Origin: Ptychodera flava
Lineage: Eukaryota > Hemichordata > Enteropneusta > Ptychoderidae
Assembly (NCBI RefSeq): GCF_041260155.1
Contig: NC_091932.1
Location: 8,833,304-8,897,303, forward strand
Reading direction: 5' to 3'
DNA: 64,000 nt
Below are positions 54,582-59,014 of this stretch, piece by piece (the first letter of the stretch is position 1; each line of letters opens with the position of its first letter). The translations under genes were made by a program, and so were the position numbers. The notes beneath the pieces are model-generated. The model had not been told where the DNA came from. It saw only the letters and a list, made by a program, of their open reading frames with translations, and searched no databases.

Positions 54582-57500
54582 CTGTCTGTGTGTCTGTGTG
54601 TCTGTCTGTCTGTTGGTCCATTTTCTCAAAAACGGCTGAACGTATTTCAGTCAAATTTGGTAGACATCTTCAGAATTCAAATGGCTAGAACTGAAAAGGT
54701 TTTGGTGGGCGTGGCTTGCATATTAATGAAGTTATCACAGTTTTAATTTTTCTGATACATGGTAGTCTATGGGAAGCCAGTATCTGTGGTTTGAGGGCGC
54801 TATCCCCACGTTACACTCTGGCTAGACGATGCTGAAATTAGACTCGGTTTCGGATTCGGATTCGGTTTCGGATTCTAGAGACTGAAAGAAATTTTATATT
54901 TTCAGCCAATTGTTACACTGTGGAATACTGGATTTTCCTTACTTTCCCTGGACCCTTTTTTCAGCTAAAATAATATCTAATCACACTAAACAAAGTGAAA
55001 ATAAGTATATAGGGATAACTTAGCAATACAAATTTTTTGACAAAATGTCATGTGATCTCGATGACCTTTGACCTTAAATATGAGTATATGTCCATAACTC
55101 AGTAACCACAAGTGCTACACCCTTCATATTTGGTATGATGGGAGACCTTATGACATCACATCCTGTACCTTATTAATTATGTGCATATCTAATTGTGAGC
55201 CAGCAAATAGAGCTAGAGGTCTGATTTTTGGTATATAGGTATAACTTAGCAATACAATTTTTTTGACAAATGTCATGTGACCCCAATGACTTTTGACCTC
55301 AAATATACATATATGGCCATAACTAAGTAACCCCAAGTGCTACACCCTTCATATTTGGTATGATGGGAGACCTTATGACACCACATCCTGTACCTCATTA
55401 ATTATGCGCATATCTAATTCTGAGCCAGCCAATAGAGCTAGAGGTCTGATTTTTGGTATATAGGGATAATTTAGCAATACAATTTTTTTTACAAAATGTC
55501 ACGTGACCTCGGTGACCTTTGACCTCAAATATACATATTTGTCCATAACTCAGTAATCACAAGTGCTACAGCCTTCATGTATGTATGGTATGATGGGACA
55601 GCTTATGACGCCACATATTGCACCACATTAATTATGTGCATATTTATTTTGAGCGCGCCAATAGAGCTAGAGGTCTGATTTTTGGAATATAGGGATAACT
55701 TAGCAATACAATTTTTTTGACAAAATGTCAGGTGACCTCGGTGACCTTTGACCTCAAATATACATATTTGTCCATAACTCAGTAACCACAAGTGCTACAG
55801 CCTTCATGTATGGTATGATGAAACACCTGATGACGCCACATATTGTACCTTATTAATTATGCGCATATCAAATTTTGAGCGAGCCAATAGAGCTAGAGGT
55901 CTGATTTTTGTATATAGGGATAACTTAGCAATACAATTTTTTTGACAAAATGTCACGTGACCTCGGTGACCTTTGACCTCCATACTACTATACATATTTT
56001 TCCATAACTCGGTAACCACAAGTGCTACACCCTTCATGTTTGGTATGATGGGACACGTTATGACGCCACATACTGTACCTCAATAATTATGCGCATATCT
56101 CATTCTGAGCGAGCCAATAGAGCTGGATGTCTGATTTTTGGTATATAGGGATAACTATAGGAGAGAAATTTTTTGACCAAATGTCATGTGACCTCGATGA
56201 CCTTTTACCTAAAATATATGTTTATGTCAATAAATAAGTAACCACAAGTGCTATGTCCTTTGTATTTAGTAGGATGGGAGACCTTATGACAGCACACGCT
56301 TTACCTCATTAATTATGTACACATCTAATTCTGGGCAAGCGAATAGAGCTAGAGATCTGATTTTTTGGCATATGGGGATTAATTAGGAATATAATTTTTT
56401 TGAAAATGTCATGTGACCTTGATGACCTTTGACCTTGATTATACATATATATGCATATTTCAGTAACCACAAGTTCTATACCCTCCAATTTTGATAGGAT
56501 ATTAGACCTTAAAATGTCACATCTTGTACCTCATTTATAATGCGCATATGTATTTCTTGGCTGGCCATACTGCTAGAGGTCTGATCTTTTTTCCCGATTT
56601 AGAACCGTAACTTAGACATGCCTCATGTGTTTCAAATTGGGAACAACGACATAGACCTATGTGCCCATAGATCTCAACATATACACTCCAATGATACTTC
56701 TTAATGACCACATTTTCCTGCCCCATCAAGACTAGTACTCCTATTACAAGTGGGGACTATGTCATTGTAAATGACTTGTTGAGTTAATGGTTGTATCACA
56801 GTATTCGATATATCTAATTCTGTATTTTTTCCATTTTATATTCTGAATAATTACATTAAACATATTTCACTGTCTCCAGTACATTTCATTTAAGTATTTT
56901 CACTTCATGCACTTTATCTGACCAGAGAACAAACACTAAATAGTCCAGGATGGGAGCTACAGTGTCATTGACGCTATTTTTACTTCAGCCAATTCCTAAT
57001 TTGCATATTAAATGAATTTTCATACATAGGGATATTCATCTGAATTGACTTGATCAAAATTGATGTAACTTGCTTTGTACATTTCAGACACTGTAATACA
57101 ATATTATTGAAAGTCATTAATCATTTTCTCATCAGCAAATTCCTAATTTGCATGTTTAATGAACTTTCCTAATTAGAGATATATGTCTGAATTGACTTGA
57201 CCAAAGTTGACAAAACTTGCTACATATATTGCAGATACCATGATACAACATTATTGACAATCATTAAGCATTTTTACTTAAGTCAATTCCTAATTTACAT
57301 ATTTAATGAACTTTGCTTATTAGGGATATATACTGGGATTTTCTTGATCAAAGTTGGCAAAACATGACAACATTGATGATTATACCTGGTTAAAACAATA
57401 TCGAAAGTCATTTCACATTTTCATGTCAGCTAATTTACAATTTGCATATCTAATGAGCTTTCACAGCTCGGCATATATGGCTTGAAGGACTTGGCCAACG

Positions 57501-58101
57501 GTAATTACACTTGCTATATAAATGACAGCAGTCAAAGAACTTTAATATTTTTATTTCAACTAATTACATATTTGTATACTTCATTACCTTTGAGAATTAA
57601 TCAGCGGTGATTATTGTTCATTATGTTGATCATAATACTTTCAATGAAGTTGCAAACATGTGGCAAAGGTTCAAATTTACACATAACTGTATGAAACACG
57701 TGAGCATTTTCAGTTCATATCTGGTTACATGTGAAGTCACTGGGTAGGCAAGGAGCTACGAATACAAATGACACTTTTTATCATAGTGAAAGTCAAAGAA
57801 CTCAACGCGATCCCTGTTGTGGCCGGAATGAGATGCAAAGTTTAATAAACGAGTGGCATGTATAAAATATTTATGGCACACAGAACAGTTATTATTTTAT
57901 AGGCTACAAGTGAATCTTGTTTTAGGGAATATATAGAATTCTGACAGGAAGTATCATACCGTAATAAGGGAGAACGGAATCTTCATCTACTACACGTATC
58001 CTTCGATGTTCCGACTTAAGTATCTCTGTTTTTCGAATTTTGTTTGTGTTGCAGACAGTCACCGTCGGGAATGTCAGCTTTGGTACAGTGATAAGGTCAA
58101 A
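10434..58101 (-). CDS. Chimeric DEG/ENaC-family sodium channel with LDLa, PAN and kringle modules (whole gene, 5' end missing)
   Basis: I assembled this from about 22 exons by matching splice sites, phases and domain signatures by eye. Order: post-TM1 motif (TFPTVTVCN), LDLa x3, PAN x2, kringle x5, PAN x3, LDLa, then the DEG/ENaC finger, cysteine-rich region, palm strands and TM2. DEG/ENaC proteins are trimeric amiloride-sensitive sodium channels of the plasma membrane with a large extracellular domain between two transmembrane helices. All inserted modules fall in that domain, just after TM1. Intron phases agree throughout: the inserted cassette is uniformly phase 1-1 and the channel exons join 1-2-1-0, then 0-1-2-0-2-0. 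Missing are TM1 with the N-terminal cytoplasmic region, and a short exon expected between 16278 and 19084. Two LDLa exons carry transposon insertions, so this allele may be impaired or those exons skipped. Separate adjacent genes are less likely because both channel halves flank the modules. Confidence 0.85.
10916..12670. mobile_element. 1.75-kb double foldback (two inverted MITEs with terminal hairpins)
   Basis: The whole interval is an inverted repeat with its axis near 11796. The centre is two copies of TTATCACATGCACAAGCC facing each other around CATAAC. Each arm is a body of about 720 bp bounded on both sides by that motif (11072 and 11793 on the left; 11800 and 12515 on the right). At both outer ends sits a hairpin of about 155 bp (10916-11072 and 12514-12670) whose arms contain GTGACGTAATGACCGTGTCA. 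The arms differ at only a few percent by eye. It lies in the last intron of the channel gene. Long frames crossing it only mirror the palindrome. Confidence 0.85.
12828..12903 (-). CDS. Channel exon: DEG/ENaC pre-TM2 strand
   Basis: This exon reads [20 protein letters not shown] and ends LPAYG. NLA.L.VYFE.L..E....PAY is the conserved beta strand before TM2. The acceptor is CCCTTCCATCAG and the donor is GTAAGA. It starts in phase 2, ends in phase 0 and contains exactly 25 complete codons. The following intron contains the large foldback. Confidence 0.9.
13387..13457 (-). CDS. Channel exon: palm linker before the LEVYFEQL strand
   Basis: This exon reads [20 protein letters not shown] and then QSV. 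The residues are not diagnostic alone. They were identified by position, since family members have about 25 residues between the WP motif and the NL..L.VYFE strand, and by exact phase agreement (0 at the start, 2 at the end). The acceptor is TTTGTTTGCACAG and the donor is GTAATT. Confidence 0.75.
14191..14248 (-). CDS. Channel exon: DEG/ENa[12 protein letters not shown] strand
   Basis: This exon reads [19 protein letters not shown]. The Y....S.S.WP motif follows the C.C..PC signature in DEG/ENaC channels. The acceptor is CAATTTTACAG and the donor is GTAATG. It is 58 nt, starts in phase 2 (completing a Glu codon with the previous exon) and ends in phase 0. Confidence 0.88.
14474..14684. mobile_element. 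Small MITE
   Basis: Terminal inverted repeats AACACGATTGGAACTAATTT and AAATTAGTTCTAATCGTGTT, about 211 bp apart, with no coding content. Flanking TA on both sides could be a Tc1/mariner-type duplication. It lies in a channel intron. Confidence 0.6.
15203..15275 (-). CDS. Channel exon: DEG/ENaC cysteine-rich region, part 2
   Basis: The phase-1 start gives [20 protein letters not shown] followed by RIPCE. C.CRIPC matches the second C.C..PC signature of the family, directly before the beta strand that leads to TM2. The acceptor is CTTTTGACAG and the donor is GTAAGT. At 73 nt it is too short to recognise without its neighbours, but its phases fit both of them. Confidence 0.85.
15829..15878. repeat. 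Perfect 23-bp inverted repeat with 4-base loop
   Basis: The arm begins TTGAAATTCACAAAGGCACC at 15829-15851, the loop is TCCT and the exact complement is at 15856-15878. It could be a transposon relic or a small-RNA hairpin. Confidence 0.75.
16172..16277 (-). CDS. Channel exon: DEG/ENaC cysteine-rich region, part 1
   Basis: This exon reads [20 protein letters not shown] and ends CLITNITQ. The C...C.......C.C spacing matches the disulphide-rich thumb region of DEG/ENaC channels, where ASIC1 has ACRIDC and CNCRM. The acceptor is TAATTTGACAG and the donor is GTACAA. It starts in phase 0 and ends in phase 1. NIT is a possible glycosylation site. Confidence 0.88.
16278..19084 (-). other. Channel intron region, one short exon not located
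   Basis: The exon 19085-19248 ends in phase 0 and 16172-16277 starts in phase 0. The family requires about 25-30 residues with a PYP..C motif between them. I could not find that exon. The stretch also holds a (TATG)n array (18349-18432) and a short hairpin with arms CCAGGCTGTTTG (18971-19004). The plus-strand open frame 16734-17045 has no recognised family. Confidence 0.5.
18349..18432. repeat. (TATG)n microsatellite
   Basis: About 20 uninterrupted TATG units in a channel intron. Confidence 0.95.
19085..19248 (-). CDS. Channel exon: DEG/ENaC GLRLTL segment
   Basis: This exon reads [20 protein letters not shown], then [18 protein letters not shown], and ends [19 protein letters not shown] and the P..DEG..I.PG..TSI motif are standard for DEG/ENaC palm/beta-ball strands. 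The acceptor is TTCCATGCAG and the donor is GTGAGA. It ends in phase 0. The exon that should follow, with a PYP..C type motif, was not found. Confidence 0.92.
19681..19787 (-). CDS. Channel exon: DEG/ENaC NCFKFN segment
   Basis: This exon reads [20 protein letters not shown] and ends with LYG completed by the next exon. The F.D..YGNCF.FN signature is highly characteristic of DEG/ENaC extracellular domains. The acceptor is GTTTACAG and the donor is GTGAGT. It starts in phase 2 and ends in phase 1 (107 nt). Confidence 0.93.
20139..20797. mobile_element. 659-bp inverted-repeat transposon with 9-bp target duplication
   Basis: It starts ACAGGTGGCCCACACACTAT and ends GTGTCTGGGTCGCCTGT. Long imperfect terminal inverted repeats include AATAAGCTTATTATTGAGTT, and a second inverted layer around TTAGTCAACACAACTAATTA folds the centre. 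It is flanked by an exact 9-bp repeat GCCAAAACC (20130-20138 and 20798-20806). Long TIRs with 9-bp duplications suggest a non-autonomous Mutator-like (MULE) foldback. No transposase is encoded. It lies in a channel intron. Confidence 0.75.
20998..21292 (-). CDS. Channel exon: DEG/ENaC finger domain
   Basis: This exon reads [18 protein letters not shown] and runs to [20 protein letters not shown], then EKSCSP. The [13 protein letters not shown]....CSP pattern is typical of the extracellular finger/beta-ball region of DEG/ENaC channels. The acceptor is TTGTACCCAG and the donor is GTAAAT. It begins in phase 1 and ends in phase 2 (AG|T), which fits the next exon exactly. This is where the ordinary channel sequence resumes after the modules. 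Confidence 0.9.
21826..21990 (+). repeat. Dispersed repeat family, copy 1 of 3
   Basis: It shares AAAGACTTAAACTTTTGCTC and AACCATTCTCTCACAAACTT with 33926-34110 and the inverted copy near 54 kb. It may be part of a longer element beginning near 21625 (GGTATACTGTCACCTG). Confidence 0.5.
22673..22807 (-). CDS. LDLa-4 exon
   Basis: The 45-codon phase 1-1 exon begins [20 protein letters not shown] and ends with the LDLa core [18 protein letters not shown]3-C6 and the calcium-binding DGSDE are clear, but the N-terminal cysteine pair is less canonical than in the other repeats. The acceptor is CGTGCTTAG and the donor is GTATAG. It is the last inserted module. Its closing phase 1 joins the channel finger exon at 21292. 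Confidence 0.85.
22869..23083. repeat. Compound (ACGC)n/(TATG)n microsatellite
   Basis: Runs of ACGC followed by TATG, and then a second shorter round of the same. Long frames rich in Tyr, Val, Cys and Met here are by-products of the 4-base period. Confidence 0.95.
23678..24397 (+). pseudogene. LINE APE-like endonuclease domain
   Basis: An open frame of 239 residues. [15 protein letters not shown] at the start, [20 protein letters not shown], the catalytic-type INGDFNH and the final GYSDHNLI are the ordered motifs of APE-type endonucleases of LINEs. In such elements this enzyme nicks target DNA to prime reverse transcription. The reading continues into the RT only through frame changes, so it is a fragment of a dead element. 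Confidence 0.85.
24494..26426 (+). pseudogene. LINE reverse transcriptase, frameshifted
   Basis: Pieces in different frames: a basic linker (24494-24880), RT fingers with [14 protein letters not shown] and RPVALT (25019-25225), palm with [10 protein letters not shown] (25404-25715), a thumb part with [15 protein letters not shown] (25712-25954) and a C-terminal piece (26172-26426). At least four frame changes separate them. The RT box reads FADD, as in this clade. Non-functional. Confidence 0.8.
27238..27383. repeat. (TACA)n microsatellite
   Basis: Imperfect tetranucleotide array immediately 3' of the PAN-5 exon on the gene strand. The frames over it are artefacts. Confidence 0.9.
27387..27686 (-). 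CDS. PAN/Apple-5 exon
   Basis: A 100-codon phase 1-1 exon. It begins [20 protein letters not shown], has the core [20 protein letters not shown] and [13 protein letters not shown], and ends [11 protein letters not shown]. The acceptor GTGATTTCAG and donor GTAATG agree in phase. Directly downstream lies a (TACA)n microsatellite and then the TTAA-flanked element, all in the following intron. Confidence 0.85.
27979..28498. mobile_element. Hairpin-plus-TIR foldback element
   Basis: A hairpin (27979-28091; loop core GAGGCCGCAGGCCGAG) is attached to a body bounded by TTAAAAACTATC (28095-28106) and GATAGTTTTTAA (28487-28498). Non-coding. It has the same two-part design as other foldbacks here. Confidence 0.65.
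28500..29690. other. Channel intron DNA, nothing recognised
   Basis: Plus- and minus-strand open frames of 60-85 codons occur but show no domain, splice chain or repeat signature. A candidate cysteine exon lies just beyond at 29698. Confidence 0.4.
29698..29799 (-). CDS. Candidate extra exon, unknown small cysteine module
   Basis: This 102-nt stretch can be read as a phase 1-1 exon between PAN-4 and PAN-5: acceptor TATAGATTAG, then [20 protein letters not shown], ending CSLSSH, donor GTATAC. Three cysteines and an NYT sequon suit the ectodomain, and the phase matches the cassette. However, both splice sites are weak and I recognise no family. It may be a chance reading. Confidence 0.2.
30268..30525 (-). 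CDS. PAN/Apple-4 exon
   Basis: This 86-codon phase 1-1 exon begins [17 protein letters not shown]. It has [40 protein letters not shown] and ends YIHLERR. It matches the PAN core with C..C and CKSLDFSP. The acceptor is CCATACAG and the donor is GTGAGT. The NAT sequon is a likely glycosylation site. Confidence 0.85.
30721..31028. mobile_element. Hairpin-plus-TIR foldback element
   Basis: A hairpin (30721-30814, ends GTATACCAC and GTGGTATAC) is followed by a body whose ends match as TATTATATCATA...ACAGTATATT (left 30838-30859; right complement 30997-31028, with an 11-base insert). Non-coding, in a channel intron. Confidence 0.6.
31641..31886 (-). CDS. PAN/Apple-3 exon
   Basis: This 82-codon phase 1-1 exon begins [17 protein letters not shown]. 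Its core is [20 protein letters not shown], followed by [12 protein letters not shown], and it ends DVRFTRILD. The cysteine pattern and FFDY core fit PAN_1/Apple. The acceptor is ATGACCAG and the donor is GTAAGC. An NRT sequon and the SNSS stretch suggest N-glycosylation, expected for an ectodomain. Confidence 0.85.
32331..32600 (-). CDS. Kringle-5 exon
   Basis: A single kringle in 270 nt, phase 1-1. It reads [55 protein letters not shown] and ends [14 protein letters not shown]. The six cysteines and the NYCRNP box are present. The acceptor AAATAG is preceded by a run of T and the donor is GTACCT. It sits about 400 bp after the kringle 3/4 exon and starts like it. Confidence 0.9.
32996..33544 (-). 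CDS. Double-kringle exon (kringles 3 and 4)
   Basis: A 549-nt phase 1-1 exon with two kringles. Kringle 3 goes from [20 protein letters not shown] through [20 protein letters not shown] to YESCDV. Kringle 4 goes from [14 protein letters not shown] through [20 protein letters not shown] to [15 protein letters not shown]. The acceptor is CGTTACAG and the donor is GTAAGC. It resembles 44761-45348 in layout, so the pair of double-kringle exons may reflect exon duplication. The intron between them holds the LTR element. Confidence 0.9.
33926..34110 (+). repeat. Dispersed repeat family, copy 2 of 3
   Basis: It contains GAAAGACTTAAAATTTTGTT and CCATTCTCTTTCAAACTAAA. The same series of words occurs at 21826-21990 (plus) and, inverted, at about 53930-54190. 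A non-coding dispersed repeat, age unknown. Confidence 0.6.
34729..34756. repeat. (GA)n microsatellite
   Basis: About 14 uninterrupted GA units shortly before the LTR element. Confidence 0.95.
34896..35476 (-). repeat. Left LTR (3' LTR of the element)
   Basis: 581 bp, TGTCACGTAGCGTGG to GTGGCTACATCACA, matching 40973-41575. On the element strand it directly follows a GGGAGG purine tract. Confidence 0.9.
40973..41575 (-). repeat. Right LTR (5' LTR of the element)
   Basis: 603 bp, the same ends as the left LTR, slightly longer through two small length differences. It should carry the element's promoter. Confidence 0.9.
41576..44760. other. Channel intron DNA
   Basis: Apart from the MITE at 42362-42708 I see no gene. 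43500-44400 is strongly AT-rich with degenerate repeat-like text. Confidence 0.45.
42362..42708. mobile_element. 347-bp MITE with TTATCACAT ends
   Basis: Terminal inverted repeats of about 45 bp starting TTATCACATACCTCGAGCCA on the left, mirrored by TGGCTCGAGGTATATGATAA on the right. Non-coding. The outermost bases resemble the TTATCACATG ends of the foldbacks at 11 kb and 47.4 kb, suggesting a common transposase source. Confidence 0.7.
44761..45348 (-). CDS. Double-kringle exon (kringles 1 and 2)
   Basis: A single 588-nt phase 1-1 exon encodes two kringles. Kringle 1 runs from [16 protein letters not shown] through [20 protein letters not shown] to the final cysteine in LPKLQC. A proline/threonine-rich linker follows. 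Kringle 2 runs from [13 protein letters not shown] through [20 protein letters not shown] to [13 protein letters not shown]. Each has the six kringle cysteines. The acceptor is TTTTTATAG and the donor is GTAGGT. Kringles are disulphide-looped ligand-binding modules. Kringle 2 keeps [11 protein letters not shown], close to the lysine-binding edge of plasminogen kringles. Confidence 0.9.
46154..46402 (-). CDS. PAN/Apple-2 exon
   Basis: The module reads [19 protein letters not shown], then the core [20 protein letters not shown] and [12 protein letters not shown], and ends YDYYDRR. The donor GTGAGT is strong. I chose the acceptor CAACGTAG because it is the one that keeps phase 1. The nearby TTTCAG, eight bases downstream, would give the wrong phase. 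That start is less certain than the rest of the exon (249 nt). Confidence 0.8.
48435..48476. repeat. Perfect 42-bp palindrome centred on TGACGTCA
   Basis: Arms of 21 bp without a loop, beginning CCGTATACCCCTACTTC. The centre TGACGTCA is the consensus CREB/ATF site, though here it may simply follow from hairpin symmetry. Confidence 0.9.
48543..48618. repeat. (TA)n microsatellite
   Basis: About 38 TA units at the right side of the foldback. A similar array (47192-47264) marks its left side. Confidence 0.95.
48692..48934 (-). CDS. PAN/Apple-1 exon
   Basis: The 81-residue module begins [13 protein letters not shown], has the PAN core [20 protein letters not shown], and continues [11 protein letters not shown] before ending VYYERIHH. 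Paired cysteines in the C..C....FxCxSFdY pattern are typical of PAN_1/Apple domains, which bind protein or carbohydrate partners in plasminogen, HGF and similar proteins. The acceptor is TATTTTCAG, the donor is GTAAGA and the exon is phase 1-1. It follows the LDLa trio and precedes a second PAN. Confidence 0.85.
48935..49914. other. Channel intron, nothing recognised
   Basis: No gene, repeat or hairpin found between the PAN-1 and LDLa-3 exons. Confidence 0.45.
49915..49979 (-). CDS. LDLa-3 exon, 3' part (split by a 708-bp foldback)
   Basis: This part reads [20 protein letters not shown], a textbook second half of an LDLa repeat with the calcium-binding DCPDGSDE motif and C4-C6. The donor is GTATGT after TGT G (phase 1). 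The upstream boundary is the exact edge of the foldback element. Removing the element and one target-duplication copy gives a continuous LDLa reading frame. Confidence 0.8.
49980..50687. mobile_element. 708-bp foldback inserted in the LDLa-3 exon
   Basis: The ends are AACACCTATTG and CATGTGGTGTGTT, flanked by an exact 6-bp duplication ATATTA (49974-49979 and 50688-50693). The left part is a hairpin of about 190 bp (loop core GAGGCCGTAGGCCGAG at 50067-50082). A second inverted pair, TATAACACACCACATG (about 50173) and CATGTGGTGTGTTATA (about 50675), bounds the rest. No transposase. Removing the element plus one duplication leaves an uninterrupted LDLa module, so the insertion was clean. Confidence 0.85.
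50694..50748 (-). CDS. LDLa-3 exon, 5' part (split by a 708-bp foldback)
   Basis: After the acceptor TTTTATACTAG the phase-1 frame reads [20 protein letters not shown], which is C1-C3 of an LDLa repeat. The foldback element 49980-50687 follows, with a 6-bp target duplication (ATATTA on the plus strand). The remainder of the exon is at 49915-49979. Counting one copy of the duplication, the two parts total 120 nt, again phase 1-1. Confidence 0.75.
50954..51076 (-). CDS. LDLa-2 exon
   Basis: This is an intact LDL-receptor class A repeat. It begins [10 protein letters not shown], passes [20 protein letters not shown] and ends DEANC. All six cysteines and the acidic EDE cluster are present. The acceptor is TACTTAG, the donor is GTAAAA and the exon is phase 1-1 (123 nt). 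It lies between two LDLa exons that are each broken by transposons, making it the only undamaged one of the N-terminal trio. Confidence 0.85.
52801..52945. mobile_element. Short foldback hairpin
   Basis: Inverted ends AATACCGCAA (52815) and TTGCGGTATT (52908-52917), with an inner pair GAGGACATTGG and CCAATGTCCG. Symmetry extends weakly outward. Non-coding. Confidence 0.55.
53192..53680. mobile_element. 489-bp MITE
   Basis: Inverted ends ATTATCATAGACAGTCGAGA (left) and TTTCTCGACTGTCTATGATA (right), extending about 50 bp with a few mismatches. The 76-codon frame inside shows no known domain. Confidence 0.65.
53930..54190 (-). repeat. Dispersed repeat family, copy 3 of 3
   Basis: Its reverse complement carries AAAGACTTAAACTTTTGCTC and CATTCTCTTTCAAAATCAAG, matching the copies near 21.8 and 33.9 kb. 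Confidence 0.55.
54421..54511 (-). CDS. LDLa-1 exon, 3' part (split by a 3.2-kb transposon)
   Basis: This part reads [20 protein letters not shown] and then [11 protein letters not shown], with the acidic calcium-binding DxSDE signature and cysteines C3-C6 of an LDLa repeat. The donor is GTAAGT after TAT G, in phase 1. The upstream side is the transposon end. Joined to 57721-57755, the C2-C3 spacing is seven residues, normal for LDLa. In the family this small module binds calcium and protein ligands. Confidence 0.75.
54551..54615. repeat. (CTGT)n microsatellite
   Basis: A CTGT/TGTC run next to the hairpin of the Helentron-like element. Confidence 0.9.
54960..56600. repeat. Tandem array of about 227-bp units (about 7 copies)
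   Basis: The phrase ATATAGGGATAACTTAGCAA recurs at intervals of 222-231 bp (near 55009, 55231, 55456, 55684, 55911, 56141 and 56370), with each unit also carrying TCATTAATTATG and CAATAGAGCTAGAGGTCTGA. Units diverge toward the right end. Repeated minus-strand frames of about 60 codons are a consequence of the repeat. Confidence 0.9.
56600..57600. repeat. Second, weaker repeat series
   Basis: Motifs such as CAATTCCTAATTTGCATATT recur about every 130-150 bp (near 56990, 57140, 57290 and 57430), a degenerate tandem series inside the same element. Confidence 0.5.
57721..57755 (-). CDS. LDLa-1 exon, 5' part (split by a 3.2-kb transposon)
   Basis: After the acceptor ATTCGTAG the sequence reads [12 protein letters not shown] in phase 1. 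This is the first strand of an LDL-receptor class A repeat (C1, Phe, C2). The reading then runs into the mobile element 54512-57720. The other half of the module lies at 54421-54511. Together they are 126 nt (42 codons), which keeps the phase 1-1 symmetry seen in every other module exon. Confidence 0.65.
57960..58101 (-). CDS. Channel exon: DEG/ENaC post-TM1 motif
   Basis: This exon reads [20 protein letters not shown] and continues into IRKTEI. The stretch [10 protein letters not shown] matches the FPAVTICN-type signature that follows TM1 in DEG/ENaC channels, where the chain enters the extracellular palm. The acceptor is a pyrimidine-rich tract ending TTCTTAG and the donor is GTATGA. It starts in phase 0, ends in phase 1 and encodes 47 residues. 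Its ending phase matches the first LDLa exon downstream. No TM1 exon is visible between here and 60.6 kb. Confidence 0.85.
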
Positions 58102-58128
58102 CTAAGAAAACCAGAAAACACGAGAAAA

Positions 58129-58131
<3 letters not shown>

Positions 58132-58160
<29 letters not shown>
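58132..58160. repeat. (AAGT)n microsatellite
   Basis: Seven AAGT units just upstream of the post-TM1 exon on the gene strand. Confidence 0.9.
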
Positions 58161-58164
<4 letters not shown>

Positions 58165-58182
58165 AAGTGAGGATTGAGTGAG

Positions 58183-58292
58183 TATGTATGTATGTATGTA
58201 TGTATGTATGTATGTATGTATGTATGTATGTATGTATGTATGTATGTATGTATGTATGTATGTATGTATGTATGTATGTATGTATGTATGTA

Positions 58293-58347
<55 letters not shown>

Positions 58348-58396
58348 ATGTATGTATGTATGTATGTATGTATGTATGTATGTATGTATGTATGTA
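58183..58396. repeat. (TATG)n/(TG)n microsatellite
   Basis: A long TATG array interrupted by a (TG)n stretch. Frames through it in all phases are artefacts. Confidence 0.97.
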
Positions 58397-59014
58397 TAGT
58401 ATTCTTCTAAGTCCGTGTATGAGTTGAGGCATTATCGAAATGATATCTCCGAATCGGAAAAATAATATATACTTTGGAAAAAAAGCTATCGCAATAAGAA
58501 ATTATATATAAAATATGCTATATGCTCGGTATTCAAAATTTTCTCTGTACTATTAGTCTAAATGAAAGCGGTAAGGGTGTGTCGGATTAATATTTCTACA
58601 CATGGAAAATTGCAACAACATGACCGCCCAGCAGTCATCCGGGTCCATATTTGAAAAAAAGAAATTGACGGACATATATTGCGACTGATGTCGTACAACA
58701 TTTCCTTTTAACAAGGCACTGAAATAGTTCAGATATGTGCACGGAATGGCTCAAAACAGATGCTTAGTTAAAAAGACCACCTGTCTCCGTAATTTCTCCC
58801 CTCTGCCTTGTGTTTACCTTGAGAAAATTTGAAAAAAAAAATCAGAAAATCACCATAGACGTTTTAATTTTAGCATCGGCGTGCAAGAGGCGTTCTATTT
58901 CTAAACACTTGGTGTTCAAGTTTGGTGGTATTCCCTGTCCCATGATGCATCAAAACGGAAGTTGCGACATTTTTCTTAAGTAAGCGCACCCTGAAGTCGT
59001 GATCGTTCGGAAGC

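Larger units (their letters stand above)
54512..57720 (-). mobile_element. Helentron-like non-autonomous element inserted in the LDLa-1 exon
   Basis: The left end holds TGCTCACGTGTT followed at once by its complement, a 24-bp hairpin, then a (CTGT)n tract. The right end holds the inverted AACACGTGAGCA (57695-57706) and about 14 more bases. Between them is a tandem array of about 227-bp units. Sub-terminal inverted repeats, an end hairpin, a microsatellite and central minisatellites with no target duplication are the design of Helentron-associated elements (DINE-1/HINE). The edges were set by the LDLa exon: the host parts sum to 126 nt and read FTCNQKNGALC across the join. No Rep/helicase is present. 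Confidence 0.5.

Noticed and set aside
54960-56600. Repeats of about 227 bp considered as a CRISPR-like array
   Set aside because: Whole units are repeated without unique spacers, in a eukaryotic context; it is a satellite.
49974-57720. Introners: the two elements in LDLa exons could be spliced out as new introns
   Set aside because: Neither insertion junction offers a GT donor and AG acceptor that would restore the exact exon on the minus strand; the ends begin AACACACC and ATATGAAC.
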